From assembly GCA_947441615.1 (NCBI GenBank), contig CANEUH010000001.1:62001-126000 (forward strand): a DNA stretch of 64,000 bases. The letters are read 5' to 3'. Positions within the stretch are counted from its first letter, which is position 1; every line of letters begins with the position of its first letter. Positions 27,007 to 34,607 of the stretch are shown piece by piece. The position numbers and the translations under genes were made by a program. A model generated the notes under the pieces. It saw only the letters and a list, made by a program, of their open reading frames with translations. It ran no database searches and was not told the origin of the DNA. The DNA comes from Bacteriovoracaceae bacterium. Its GTDB lineage: Bacteria > Bdellovibrionota > Bacteriovoracia > Bacteriovoracales > Bacteriovoracaceae.

Positions 27007-27327
27007 ATGAACTATGAAATTCCTCGTGAAGCCTTTAAACAACGTCTAGAAGACCGTCTTAATTTTGTATTGGTCGATCTTTTGCCTGCTGAAAGAACTC
27101 CGGCAAAATTTGAGAATGTTGTTCATATTAACTACAGTTCACAGTTTAAGAATCAATTTTCCTCTCAATTTCCAGATAAAAATCAAAACGTGATTCTTTA
27201 TAGTCTTGAGACTGGTGACGATGCTCCAGCGAAAGCGGCCAATGATCTCGCTGAACTTGGTTATCATTTCGTGTATTTTTACAACGGAACGCCAGATGAT
27301 GTAGTTTTAGATAAGGGATTAAATTAA
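27007..27327 (+). CDS. Rhodanese-like protein without the catalytic cysteine
   Basis: This 106-residue protein has the single-domain rhodanese fold pattern: VLVDLLPAERTPAKFENVVHI (DxR-like strand/turn), then NVILYSLETGDDAPAKAANDLAELGYHFVYFYNGTPDDV. In active rhodaneses the loop after the VIxY strand begins with Cys; here it is Ser (YSLETGDD), so sulfur transfer is unlikely. It may be a binding or scaffold module. Start: ATG 27007 is preceded by AAGG at seven bases, better than GTG 26998. A shared terminator follows. Its divergent neighbour is the dCMP deaminase. Confidence 0.7.
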   Translation: MNYEIPREAFKQRLEDRLNFVLVDLLPAERTPAKFENVVHINYSSQFKNQFSSQFPDKNQNVILYSLETGDDAPAKAANDLAELGYHFVYFYNGTPDDVVLDKGLN

Positions 27328-27340
27328 GAAAAATAAAAAA

Positions 27341-27363
27341 GCCCTCTTACGAGGGCTTTTTTA
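27341..27363. terminator. Bidirectional terminator
   Basis: Stem GCCCTC/GAGGGC with TTAC loop (27341-27356), flanked by an A-run upstream and T-run downstream. It lies between convergent genes and resembles the terminator at 23725. Confidence 0.9.
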
Positions 27364-27684
27364 TTAGAAGAATGGAAGAAATCTACAATTAATGTTTGCC
27401 CAACCACCAACAAAAGGTGAAGCAAACGTCGTGTTCACATACGCGATTCTATTGGTTCCCACTGGAAGAAGTTGTTCAATAAAAAACGCATTAAAGACTG
27501 GCCCATGAGCTGTTTGTCCAAAAACTTGACCCTGACAAACAATGGGCTGAAGAAAAGGATTAATGACTTCGGCCGTCACTTGAAGCGGAAGAACCACAAT
27601 ATTTACACGTGGCTGGAACCATTGAGCGAAAGCAGATGTCGAAAGAACAACTGTAAAAGCGACAAAAAGTGCCTTGAGTTTCAT
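27364..27684 (-). CDS. Small secreted protein
   Basis: This 106-residue protein has a clear signal peptide (MKLKALFVAFTVVLSTSAFA, cut before QWFQP) and a mature part of about 86 residues rich in hydrophobic, Asn and Pro residues with two cysteines (IVCQGQVFGQ and NINCRFLPFF) that could form a disulfide. No family recognised. Start: ATG 27684 has GGAGG about six bases upstream. The frame extends 30 codons further, but that part has no signal-like or coding character. A good promoter lies 34 bases before the ATG. Confidence 0.7.
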   Translation of the reverse strand: MKLKALFVAFTVVLSTSAFAQWFQPRVNIVVLPLQVTAEVINPFLQPIVCQGQVFGQTAHGPVFNAFFIEQLLPVGTNRIAYVNTTFASPFVGGWANINCRFLPFF

Positions 27685-27717
27685 GAAAACCTCCAAATAC
27701 GGGCGAATGTTTTTTCT

Positions 27718-27747
27718 CTTATAGAAATTCTTTGGGCATCCTGTCAA
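27718..27747 (-). promoter_or_regulatory. Sigma-70-type promoter of the small secreted protein gene
   Basis: On the minus strand, TTGACA (27747-27742) and TATAAG (27723-27718) are separated by 18 bases, 34 bases upstream of the start codon at 27684. Confidence 0.65.
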
Positions 27748-27820
27748 CTTGAGCAAGCTGACATTCTTTATCAAGAAGGGTAAAACACCAAGAAATTAAC
27801 CACTTAAACGAGAAGACTTT

Positions 27821-29272
27821 ATGCAAATTCCAAGTCATTTTCCTGCTGAACCAAGTGCTATTTGGGGTCATTTTCACGCCATTACTCAAATCCCAAGACC
27901 CTCAAAGCAAGAGGATAAAATGCGCGACTACATCCTCTCGTGCGCAAAAAAATTAAACTTAAAAACTGATGTTGATGAAGTTGGGAATGTGATTGTTTAT
28001 GTTCCTGCTACTTCTGGTTATGAAAATCATGAAACCGTCATTATTCAAAACCATATGGATATGGTGACGGATGCAACTCCCGATAGAAAAATTAATTTTT
28101 CTCAGGACCCAATTATTACATTTAGAGATGGTGACTGGATCAAGGCCGATCGCACGACTTTAGGTGCTGATAACGGAATCGGGTGTGCAGCCGCTTTAGC
28201 ATTAATGTCTGACCAGTCCATCGCTCATCCTACCCTTGAACTGTTATTTACGATAGATGAGGAAACCGGATTAAAGGGTGCCTGGGGTGTGGACGGAAAA
28301 AAACTTAAAGGTAAAAAGATGCTTAATCTTGATACTGAAGAGTGGGGGAGTGTTTACATTGGATGTGCTGGAGGAATTGATTATGAATTTAAGCAAAATG
28401 TTCGAATGGTTCCGTCCAAGATAGAAGGACATTTTTATAAATTAACCGTTGGTGGATTCCTCGGGGGACACTCCGGTGTCGATATTCATGAGCAAAGAGG
28501 AAATGCAATTAAGTTTCTCATGGATTGGTTAAGTCATCTTCCAAAAGAAAGCTTTGAATTGGTTGAGTGGAGAGGAGGGAAGGCCCACAATATTATCCCT
28601 CGTGATGCATTTGCCATTTTAAAACTAACCTCTCCAGACCTTGCCACTGAAATATCAGAAAGTGTTTTAAAGAGATGGAAAACGTTTTTACCTAAAAATG
28701 ACCAAGGTTTATTCACGGCAGTAGATAAAGTTGAAATATCATCAAATGAGGTTGTTCATTTTGAGGATTTAGAAAAGATGAAGAATTTTCTTCAAGCTTT
28801 TCCCCATGGTGCTCATTCTTATGATCTTGCAAGTGGTAAACAGCTCGTTGCCATGAGTAACAATCTGGCCATCTCTCTTTTAGTGAGAGGACAGTTTTAT
28901 CTTCAGAGCTCTCTTCGCTTTTTCGACCGTGGTGAGTGCGTGGGTCTTGAAAATCAAATCACTTCTCTGGCCCAAGGTTTTGGGATTGATTTTACAAAAA
29001 ATGGAGAGTATCCGAGCTGGAAGCCAGTCAGAGAGAATAAGCTCTTAGATCTGGTCTGTGAAAGATATCAAGAAATGTTCAACCAGAAGGCCCATATTAC
29101 AGCTATCCATGCGGGTCTTGAGTGTGGCATTTTAAGAGATAAGATTGGTCCTATCGATGTGGTATCATTTGGCCCGACTATTATGGGTGCGCATTCTCCC
29201 CAAGAGAGGCTCCATGTTCCATCGGTTGAGACCTTTTGGAAATTATTAAAAGAAGTTCTAAAATCGCTATAA
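27821..29272 (+). CDS. pepD: PepD-like aminoacyl-histidine dipeptidase (M20)
   Basis: The 483-residue cytosolic metallodipeptidase would cleave Xaa-His and related dipeptides. It has IIQNHMDMVTD (about 74-84, first metal ligands), LGADNGIGCAAALALM (about 111-126) with the bridging Asp, and FTIDEETGLKGA (about 146-157) with the catalytic Glu pair; FLGGHSGVDIHEQRGNAI marks the dimerisation domain and AIHAGLECGIL and GAHSPQERLHV close the active site. Length and motifs match PepD. It would suit a peptide-consuming lifestyle. A weak GAGAAG precedes the ATG. Confidence 0.93.
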   Translation: MQIPSHFPAEPSAIWGHFHAITQIPRPSKQEDKMRDYILSCAKKLNLKTDVDEVGNVIVYVPATSGYENHETVIIQNHMDMVTDATPDRKINFSQDPIITFRDGDWIKADRTTLGADNGIGCAAALALMSDQSIAHPTLELLFTIDEETGLKGAWGVDGKKLKGKKMLNLDTEEWGSVYIGCAGGIDYEFKQNVRMVPSKIEGHFYKLTVGGFLGGHSGVDIHEQRGNAIKFLMDWLSHLPKESFELVEWRGGKAHNIIPRDAFAILKLTSPDLATEISESVLKRWKTFLPKNDQGLFTAVDKVEISSNEVVHFEDLEKMKNFLQAFPHGAHSYDLASGKQLVAMSNNLAISLLVRGQFYLQSSLRFFDRGECVGLENQITSLAQGFGIDFTKNGEYPSWKPVRENKLLDLVCERYQEMFNQKAHITAIHAGLECGILRDKIGPIDVVSFGPTIMGAHSPQERLHVPSVETFWKLLKEVLKSL

Positions 29273-29284
29273 AGGAGACTCAAG

Positions 29285-29632
29285 GTGATTTCATACGAAA
29301 ACTACAAAATTATTCATTTAACTTCTATCCTCATCCTCTTCACTGGGCTTGCCATCAGTTTTTATGGTGCTAATCATAAGCACATTAAAATGCTGACTGG
29401 AATCGCAACTCTAATCACTCTTGTTGGTGGAATGGGTCTTATGGCGAGACTTGGAATTGGTCACGGAACTGGTTGGCCAATGTGGATAAAATTAAAAATG
29501 ACCATTTGGTTTATCGTTGGAATTGGCGGGGCAGTGGTTGCTCGTCGTTTTCCAAAATTTGGTAAGCCAGCTTATTTCATCTCAATCTTTTTGTTTGTGA
29601 TCGCTAGTCTTTCAGCAAATTATAAATTCTAA
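29285..29632 (+). CDS. SirB2-like small membrane protein
   Basis: This is a 115-residue protein with four predicted membrane helices ([71 protein letters not shown]). The four-helix layout with [11 protein letters not shown] resembles SirB2/YchQ-type proteins, whose function is unclear. The start is GTG with AAGGAGAC upstream, 12 bases after pepD, so it is probably co-transcribed with it. Its stop codon overlaps the terminator stem. Confidence 0.65.
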   Translation: MISYENYKIIHLTSILILFTGLAISFYGANHKHIKMLTGIATLITLVGGMGLMARLGIGHGTGWPMWIKLKMTIWFIVGIGGAVVARRFPKFGKPAYFISIFLFVIASLSANYKF

Positions 29633-29667
29633 GTGATCGGGGAGCGAATCCCCGGTTACTTTTTTTC
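29632..29667 (+). terminator. Intrinsic terminator after the pepD unit
   Basis: AGTGATCGGGGA (29632-29643) pairs with TCCCCGGTTACT (29649-29660), with two G-T pairs and a GCGAA loop, followed by seven T. The stem begins inside the preceding stop codon. Confidence 0.85.
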
Positions 29668-29703
29668 TTTTCAATCTCATTCATTGGGCCCAAAATAAAA
29701 TAC

Positions 29704-29925
29704 ATGATTCATGCATTACTACAGATTTTTATCTATATTCTTATTTTTGATGTGATCATGAGCTATTTTCCAGACATGAGAAGACAAGAATGGGCACAAG
29801 TGCTCCATAAAATAGCAGATGCTCCTCAGAAACCGATAAGAGAAATGCTACCAAAAGGTTTACCACTAGACCCAACCCCGATGATTCTTATCATCGTGAT
29901 ACAAATTTTGATGCAAATACTATAA
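29704..29925 (+). CDS. YggT family membrane protein
   Basis: The 73-residue protein has an N-terminal helix (LLQIFIYILIFDVIMSYF), a polar middle with DAPQKPIREMLPKG, which matches the conserved PIR segment of YggT proteins, and a C-terminal helix preceded by LDPTPMILIIVIQ (the LDxSPI motif). It is shorter than two-copy YggT proteins and represents one unit. Function is unresolved. Nine bases separate it from the next gene. Confidence 0.8.
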   Translation: MIHALLQIFIYILIFDVIMSYFPDMRRQEWAQVLHKIADAPQKPIREMLPKGLPLDPTPMILIIVIQILMQIL

Positions 29926-29934
29926 GGAATCATC

Positions 29935-30759
29935 ATGGATGAGATGTCACTTTTAGTTGAAGAAACATTTAGGCACTTCCACGAGAATTTTAATATCGGT
30001 GGCTTCGATGAAGTAACAGTTGCCCCTACGAGAAAGAGTCATTCCTTTCATTCTTTTCCTAACGGGCCAGGTGTTATCTATCATATTCAAAAATCGACTT
30101 CAGTTTTTGTTTTAAGAACGTTTGTTTCTACAAATCTCCGAGATGACTATTTAGAAATTTTGGACCATCCCGAAGATTATCCAAGTCTTCGCTTAATCGA
30201 TGCGAATGATGATGATTTGGAGTCCCGGTTAAAGTTTTTTATGGTGGATAATCTCTCTGAGGCCGAGATCATTCATGATCATCTTCACAATAGAAGATTT
30301 CCTATCCACGAAGAATTAATGTGCAATTTATCTGACCCCGGCTTTAGCTGGTGGTTGACCAAAAAAAATCCAGGTTTCCAAGTTTCATTCACACTGTCTG
30401 TTTCTTCTGATGGGGACTCAATTAAGCTTGGTCCTCTTGGTGACCGAGAACTTGCGCTAAGAAAATTTCAAGACTTTGAGTCCCTTGTGAATTCAACTGG
30501 TATCAATATGAATATCCAGAATGAAACGAATCGAGTTCAAATCACTGAATGTGAAGAGTTTATTCTGGAAGAGTTAAAGGATATTTTTGAGTTTGGTGTT
30601 ATTACCGATACTTTTAGAGATTTATTTAAAATTCTGGCAAAAAACACGAAAGACACCACTCTTCTTGAAGGGACATGGTTCTACATTCATGAATTGGCGG
30701 CGATGAGAAGATTCTGGATTCAAGTCCAATATGATTTGAACCCAGAAGCTCTTTCTTAG
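29935..30759 (+). CDS. Cytoplasmic protein of unknown function
   Basis: The protein has 274 residues, no signal peptide and no membrane helix. Acidic and aromatic-rich, it has alternating beta-like segments (HSFPNGPGVIYHIQKSTSVFV) and helical parts (TECEEFILEELKDIFEFG and WFYIHELAAMRRFWIQVQYD). No motif or family is recognised. AAGGA precedes the ATG by seven bases, and it is close to the YggT gene, so the two are likely co-transcribed. It overlaps the convergent gene by four bases. Confidence 0.65.
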   Translation: MDEMSLLVEETFRHFHENFNIGGFDEVTVAPTRKSHSFHSFPNGPGVIYHIQKSTSVFVLRTFVSTNLRDDYLEILDHPEDYPSLRLIDANDDDLESRLKFFMVDNLSEAEIIHDHLHNRRFPIHEELMCNLSDPGFSWWLTKKNPGFQVSFTLSVSSDGDSIKLGPLGDRELALRKFQDFESLVNSTGINMNIQNETNRVQITECEEFILEELKDIFEFGVITDTFRDLFKILAKNTKDTTLLEGTWFYIHELAAMRRFWIQVQYDLNPEALS

Positions 30760-31001
30760 TGTTGAGTAGATTTTAGACTATCTTCATGCTTGGCAGCTAA
30801 ATAGCCAGTCACCATGAGTTGGGCCAGCATTCCAAGTTCTTCGTCATCTGTAATGCCGTAAAAATTTTCAATGTGGTGAACAAAGATCTCAACATCTTCA
30901 TCTGAGAGATGTTTTTCAACCATCGACATCATGGCATCTGACTCCATCTTTTCGAGGGAGTCGAAGAAAGATGTAAGAATTTGGTGTTTTTCTGATTTCA
31001 T
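30756..31001 (-). CDS. Small acidic helical protein
   Basis: The product has 81 residues, mostly alpha-helical and acidic (FDSLEKMESDAMMSMVEKHL, DDEELGMLAQLMVTGYLAAK). No family recognised. Start: ATG 31001 is preceded by AAGGCG at seven bases; the frame extends to 31052 but those 17 codons look non-coding. It is convergent with the preceding gene and divergent from the next. Confidence 0.6.
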   Translation of the reverse strand: MKSEKHQILTSFFDSLEKMESDAMMSMVEKHLSDEDVEIFVHHIENFYGITDDEELGMLAQLMVTGYLAAKHEDSLKSTQH

Positions 31002-31159
31002 TTTTTCGCCTTTTGGTGTCACTATTGCACCACGAAAATTTAAGGTTGTCATTCAGTAAACTAAGTGGCAACAATTGAATGCTGTTTAAGTTCTGTATAA
31101 AAATGTTTAGTATTGACCCTATTGAAAATTTTAATGATTGTAAGGAAGGCAACATCTCT

Positions 31160-32110
31160 ATGAAAAGTTCTTTTGTTTTAATTTCTTTATTTTCTGCACT
31201 CTTTATAAATGTTGCTTTGGCCCAGTCCGTATTAAAGCCTTCTGCCCGAGAGATGAAGCCCCAAGATAAGAAAACGTTTGATAAATTTTATGATCGACTG
31301 CGAATCAGCTGGTTTGGTGTTTTAACTACACCTCACTTTGATGATATGGAAAAAGGTAATTGGAGAAATGCGGCTACATCTCCAGAGTTTGGTAATGCTC
31401 CTAAAGGTGATAAAAAAAACGAAGACACGTGGCCAACGAACATGTGGAACCAGATAAGCTTTAACTATAATTTTGGGGCGAAAATGAATTTCGTGGTGAA
31501 CCCACGTTTTGCAATTCCATTAACTCCTGAAAAAGACATGAGTCCAGCTGAAGATAAATCCCTTATCCTGTTAGATGATTTACTTTTTGGATTTCAAGGT
31601 GTGGTTTACAGCACTGAAGATAAAAAATTGAATCTTTGGATTCGTCCAGGGATCCGTCTTCCAACTTCAAGAGGAAGCAGAACTTCTGGTCAGGGTGGAG
31701 CAGGAACTCTTTCAAATCAATTGGAACTCGCTTACCTTGCGACATATGACTTTACAAAAACTTGGCAGATGGGGGTTTTCGGTCAGGCTCGTCAGTGGGT
31801 AATCGATGACCGCTATAACAGAGACCGTTTCCGTTTTTATACAGCCCCTTTTGTTCAATATACAATTAACGACACTTCTCGGATTCAGGTTTACTACGAG
31901 ACGATGCTCGAGACCGACAGAAGAGCAAAGCCAACAGGGGACAGGGACCCTATTTTTAAAGATCTTTGGCAGAATATTTTTGCAGGTTATTCAAAAGATG
32001 TTAATGCAAAACTTAATGTGATGCCTTTTATCGGTTGTTTTGTTAACGACACTCCTGTGACTGATAAATCAGTTTGGCTTGGGGCCTGGATGTCGTATCA
32101 ATTTAAGTAA
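31160..32110 (+). CDS. Predicted outer-membrane beta-barrel protein
   Basis: The 316-residue product has a signal peptide (MKSSFVLISLFSALFINVALA) and a mature part made of alternating amphipathic strands separated by polar turns (QISFNYNFGAKMNFVVNPRF, NLWIRPGIRLPTSRGSRTSG, FRFYTAPFVQYTINDTSRIQ), ending in AWMSYQFK. The strand pattern suggests a barrel of about 12-14 strands. Start: ATG 31160 behind AAGGAAGG; an in-frame start at 31079 would place 27 non-signal residues first. Its cargo is unknown. Confidence 0.7.
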   Translation: MKSSFVLISLFSALFINVALAQSVLKPSAREMKPQDKKTFDKFYDRLRISWFGVLTTPHFDDMEKGNWRNAATSPEFGNAPKGDKKNEDTWPTNMWNQISFNYNFGAKMNFVVNPRFAIPLTPEKDMSPAEDKSLILLDDLLFGFQGVVYSTEDKKLNLWIRPGIRLPTSRGSRTSGQGGAGTLSNQLELAYLATYDFTKTWQMGVFGQARQWVIDDRYNRDRFRFYTAPFVQYTINDTSRIQVYYETMLETDRRAKPTGDRDPIFKDLWQNIFAGYSKDVNAKLNVMPFIGCFVNDTPVTDKSVWLGAWMSYQFK

Positions 32111-32115
32111 ATTAA

Positions 32116-33507
32116 TTATTCACCGGTACTTATGAGTGCCTGATAACTTAGTAAAGTATTCATAAACGCTAGTCTGGATTCATGAAAAGAAGCTTCGGCA
32201 CTTGCTTGGGCTTCTTCTCTCAAGTTTACTAAGAATAAATTTCCACCACCTGTTTTAAATTTATAAGTTTCAGAGATCACGAGTTCTTTTGCTTTTGAAT
32301 ATTCAATCTCAGACTGAATGACTTGTTCTAATTGCAAATAGAGGGATTGCCTAAGGGCCATCACCTCAAACTTATAAGATTGTCGTCCTAGGCTCATCTC
32401 TCTTTCGGCCACCATCTTACGTGCCCGAGCTGCCGCAATATTACCGTTTCCTAAATTTCTTTCAATCGGAACACTCAGTTGTGCCATGACCATTAAGTAG
32501 TCACGGGGCATATTCGAGTTTTCAGCTGTACGCTGATAATACTCTGTTGTCACATCGATCTGAGGTTTTAAGTCTTGTCTCGCTAAATCTAGATCGACAT
32601 CAGTTTTTTCTACGGTAAGAGAAAGATTTTGTAGATCCGGACGCTTCTCCATTAATGTATCAATATTTGAATTTGTATCTAGATTCTCTAAAAAAGTAGC
32701 GAAGTTATTTGGATATTCTTCAAATGTCTCTTTTTCACTGGGAATAATCGGCTCACCATTTTCATCTCGGTAAAATAACGAAAGAGCATACTCAGAGCGA
32801 AGAAGTCTTTCTTTGGCCACCTGAAGTGAACCTTTCCGACTTGCCACATATTGCTCATTCTCAGTCACTACGATTTGAGCAATATCACCTTTTTTGGAAC
32901 GAGTCACTAAATACTCATTTCTTGTTTCGCCATTTCGAAGAAGTTCCTCAAAGACACTTTTAATCTTACTTGCTGTGACCCATTCCCAATAGGCAAGCTG
33001 ACCTAGTCTACCAATATTTAATTCAGTCAAATATTTGTCAGCTTTGGCCATTTTAGAATCATACTTTGCATTTTTAAGAGAGGCCCTATTAGGATCAATG
33101 AATAAATTTTTCCAAAGAGATAGCTGAAGTCCTAGCACAGAATAATTTCCTGGCTGGCCAGTAGTACTCGGGTTTCCAGTATTATAAACCGGAGAAAACC
33201 TACCGTTGAGGTTACTGATTTGTTCTGAACCAGCATAGATTTTTGAATTTGCGAGTGGAATGGGTTTCACAAGAAAGGATCTCGAGACGGTATTTTTATA
33301 GTCGCCCTTCGTTTGTCTTTTATAGTCTGAAACAACTTTAGTATCAAAGGCCCCTCTCGCCCCTTTGACGGTTTCATCTGCGGCCCGCATCTTTTCGAGA
33401 GCTGCTAGAACCGTTGGGTGATATTTCAGTGCACTTTCCTTAACCACTAAAGGGGAGAGTGCTCCGTATGAAGGAAGGGTTATAAGAAGTAAAATGAAAT
33501 ACTTCAT
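32116..33507 (-). CDS. TolC-family outer-membrane efflux protein
   Basis: The protein has 463 residues with a signal peptide (MKYFILLLITLPSYG), then the long helical repeats typical of TolC: ALKYHPTVLAALEKMRAADE near the start and the second half RPDLQNLSLTVEKTDVDLDLARQDLKPQIDV, with the conserved LKPQID turn. TolC proteins form trimeric outer-membrane ducts joined to inner-membrane pumps by an HlyD-type adaptor. Its ATG overlaps the adaptor stop (ATGA), so it is the last gene of the export operon. Confidence 0.85.
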   Translation of the reverse strand: MKYFILLLITLPSYGALSPLVVKESALKYHPTVLAALEKMRAADETVKGARGAFDTKVVSDYKRQTKGDYKNTVSRSFLVKPIPLANSKIYAGSEQISNLNGRFSPVYNTGNPSTTGQPGNYSVLGLQLSLWKNLFIDPNRASLKNAKYDSKMAKADKYLTELNIGRLGQLAYWEWVTASKIKSVFEELLRNGETRNEYLVTRSKKGDIAQIVVTENEQYVASRKGSLQVAKERLLRSEYALSLFYRDENGEPIIPSEKETFEEYPNNFATFLENLDTNSNIDTLMEKRPDLQNLSLTVEKTDVDLDLARQDLKPQIDVTTEYYQRTAENSNMPRDYLMVMAQLSVPIERNLGNGNIAAARARKMVAEREMSLGRQSYKFEVMALRQSLYLQLEQVIQSEIEYSKAKELVISETYKFKTGGGNLFLVNLREEAQASAEASFHESRLAFMNTLLSYQALISTGE

Positions 33508-34607
33508 TCTGGAATCTCCTGAGTGGAGGTTTCGAGAGATCCTGGAGCTGCATCCAAAGATGGAGGGAAGCCGTTAAATTGTCTCCAAAGCTCATAGCCC
33601 AAGGAGACATTATTTAAAAGAATCCATCCATTCACTCTTGTCCCTTGTCTAATAAACCTGGATTCTGGCCACTTCTCTCCTTTCTCAGGAATGATAATGA
33701 CTCGAAATAGACCCTCTGGAGTCGCAGATTGATCCACAAAAGATACAACCCCGCCGAATGTTCCAACAGCTACTGAAGGCCAACCAGAAAATTGAATCGC
33801 GGGCCATCCTTCAAATTGAAGACGTACTTTTCTTCCCTCGTAAACAAGAGGTAGATCGTTACCACGAATGAAAACGTGGGCCGAAAGATTTTTACTTTTT
33901 GGAACGAAAATAGCGACAACTTGCCCTTGGTTAACAACGACTGAACTAGTACCAACGAGTAGCCTGACAATCGTTCCATCACTCGGCGCCAGAACGAGCT
34001 GAGACTGCTGCCGAGAAAGTCGAGACTGCATTTGCGTATAATTGGCGAGGGCCTGCGCCTCTGCAGACTGAGCATTTTTATAAGCGATGATCGCTTGCTC
34101 CATGTCTTTTCTCGAGCTAATTCCTTTTGAGTAGAGATCCGTTTGGCGATCGTAATCAAATTTAGCTGTCTTCACCACAGCGACCGAAGCTTCATACTGA
34201 CTTTTGGATGCTTGGTACTCAACTTTTAGTCTTTCCATATAGTTCGGATCAATATCTATAATTTCCATGATCTGATCCCCTTTCTTTACAAAGGAGCCTT
34301 CTCGCACGAACCATTTATTAATTCTTCCAGTAACAGTTGCGTGGATATTTTGAACTCTATCTTGAGGAAGATAGGCCATGACTTTTCCTGAGCCTGGAGA
34401 TGTCTGTTGCCAAGGTATCGCAATGAGAAAAACCATCATAAAGAGAACAAAGATAACCACTAATCGAGTGACTAATTTTGCAGCTTCGGGGAGGTCATGC
34501 AATTTCAGCATCTGATATGGAGTATTAGCAAATTCCTCTTTAAGAGTCACTTCAGGCAATGGATAATGACTAGAATTCTCACTGGAACTCTTAATTTCTT
34601 GTTCCAT
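33504..34607 (-). CDS. HlyD/MFP-family periplasmic adaptor
   Basis: The 367-residue protein has a cytoplasmic N-terminal tail (about 45 residues), one membrane helix (LVVIFVLFMMVFLIAIPW, about 45-62), a lipoyl-like half-motif (IHATVTGRINKWFVREGSFV), a coiled-coil hairpin (about 120-200) and the returning lipoyl half (LVLAPSDGTIVRLLVGTS), followed by a beta-barrel. This is the adaptor that bridges an inner-membrane pump to TolC. Start: ATG 34607 has AAGGAG about nine bases upstream; TTG 34616 is possible. It overlaps the upstream ABC gene by 17 bases. Confidence 0.85.
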   Translation of the reverse strand: MEQEIKSSSENSSHYPLPEVTLKEEFANTPYQMLKLHDLPEAAKLVTRLVVIFVLFMMVFLIAIPWQQTSPGSGKVMAYLPQDRVQNIHATVTGRINKWFVREGSFVKKGDQIMEIIDIDPNYMERLKVEYQASKSQYEASVAVVKTAKFDYDRQTDLYSKGISSRKDMEQAIIAYKNAQSAEAQALANYTQMQSRLSRQQSQLVLAPSDGTIVRLLVGTSSVVVNQGQVVAIFVPKSKNLSAHVFIRGNDLPLVYEGRKVRLQFEGWPAIQFSGWPSVAVGTFGGVVSFVDQSATPEGLFRVIIIPEKGEKWPESRFIRQGTRVNGWILLNNVSLGYELWRQFNGFPPSLDAAPGSLETSTQEIPE

